Positions 63,827 to 64,000 of a stretch of 64,000 nt of DNA are shown one piece after another. Origin of the DNA: Microbacterium kunmingense. Lineage in GTDB: Bacteria > Actinomycetota > Actinomycetes > Actinomycetales > Microbacteriaceae. Made by a program: the position numbers and the translations under genes. The DNA lies in NCBI RefSeq assembly GCF_023155745.1, contig NZ_JAKNUS010000006.1:186001-250000 (forward strand), in the 5' to 3' direction. Within the stretch, counting starts at the first letter, position 1. Each line of letters starts with the position of its first letter. The notes below the pieces were generated by a model. The model made no database searches, was not told the origin of the DNA, and saw only the letters and a list, made by a program, of their open reading frames with translations.

Positions 63827-64000
63827 TCAGCGCGGCGCGCCGGCGAACGGTTCGCGCGTGGCGATGACCGTGACGAGGCGCTCGAGGGCGAACACCGGGT
63901 CGCGAGAGGCTCCCTTCACCTCCGCGTCGGCGCGTGCCGCGGCCTGAATCGCCATCCCCAGCGTCGATTCCGTCCAGCCCGACAGATCGCGTCGAGCGCG
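63827..64000 (-). CDS. holA: DNA polymerase III delta subunit, C-terminal part
   Basis: Only the last 57 codons are inside the window. They read ...DLSGWTESTLGMAIQAAARADAEVKGASRDPVFALERLVTVI..., the conserved C-terminal pattern of HolA (W-x5-L..AI...ADAEVKG...P..ALER). HolA is the clamp-loader subunit that opens the sliding clamp. Position convergent with rpsT supports the call. Confidence 0.8.
   Translation of the reverse strand, partial: RARRDLSGWTESTLGMAIQAAARADAEVKGASRDPVFALERLVTVIATREPFAGAPR

Overview
The window is a dense, high-GC stretch of actinobacterial chromosome, most likely from Microbacteriaceae and probably Microbacterium. This rests on family-level recognition: DUF3145, DUF4191, polyphosphate glucokinase, a SPOR protein, an F420-type LLM oxidoreductase, two type I glutamine synthetases flanking glnE, and the order lpdA-sucB...DUF4191-RDD-glnA...glnE-glnA2, which resembles other actinobacteria. 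No rRNA, IS element, prophage or CRISPR array is visible. The only stretch of more than 300 bases without a protein gene (18482-18894) is filled by the RNase P RNA.

Layout. 1-5.1 kb: a cut PAC2 gene, then pepA-lpdA and sucB (lipoyl enzymes). 5.1-7.7 kb: an unrecognised membrane protein, DUF4191 and RDD proteins. 7.7-18.5 kb: nitrogen assimilation (glnA behind a GlnR-like box, glnE, glnA2), interrupted by a cluster of unrecognised membrane and ectodomain proteins (9.4-12.9 kb), then SPOR and ppgK. 18.5-22.6 kb: rnpB, a polymerase-I-like protein, a zinc-ribbon protein, an LLM oxidoreductase and tRNA-Val. 22.6-30.3 kb: acetyl-CoA to fatty acids, with aceE, a FasR-like regulator and fabD-fabH-acpP-fabF. 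30.4-36.2 kb: DUF3145, a 2OG-oxygenase-like protein with a possible iron box, a GmrSD-like DUF262/HNH nuclease, tRNA-Met, a DMT-type membrane protein, def and tRNA-Asn. 36.2-45.1 kb: an orphan ABC ATPase, dnaG-dgt-dusB, a glutathione peroxidase, recO-uppS-DsbA and a TRIC channel. 45.1-57.9 kb: leuA with a leucine-rich leader peptide, then one long leftward run lepA-DUF1990-hemW-hrcA-dnaJ-rsmE-HIT-phoH-ybeY-CBS protein-era, with CIRCE in front of hrcA. 58-64 kb: a large secreted nuclease/5'-nucleotidase with a sortase-E-like signal, an alpha/beta hydrolase, rpsT and the end of holA.

Regulatory sequence is unusually legible. At least a dozen genes have a TANNNT-like -10 element 6 or 7 bases before the start codon, which predicts leaderless mRNAs. 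In three places two such genes diverge from less than 60 bp. Other signals are a GlnR-like box before glnA, perfect palindromes before fabD and over the DUF3145 -35 region, two inverted repeats in the aceE leader, and hairpin terminators at most convergent gene ends, several of which contain the stop codons.

The best candidates for something not yet described are the three-gene operon of related membrane-anchored beta-rich proteins at 10.9-12.7 kb, which overlaps its convergent multi-pass neighbour by 126 bp, and the degenerate-kinase-like membrane protein at 5.1-6.5 kb.
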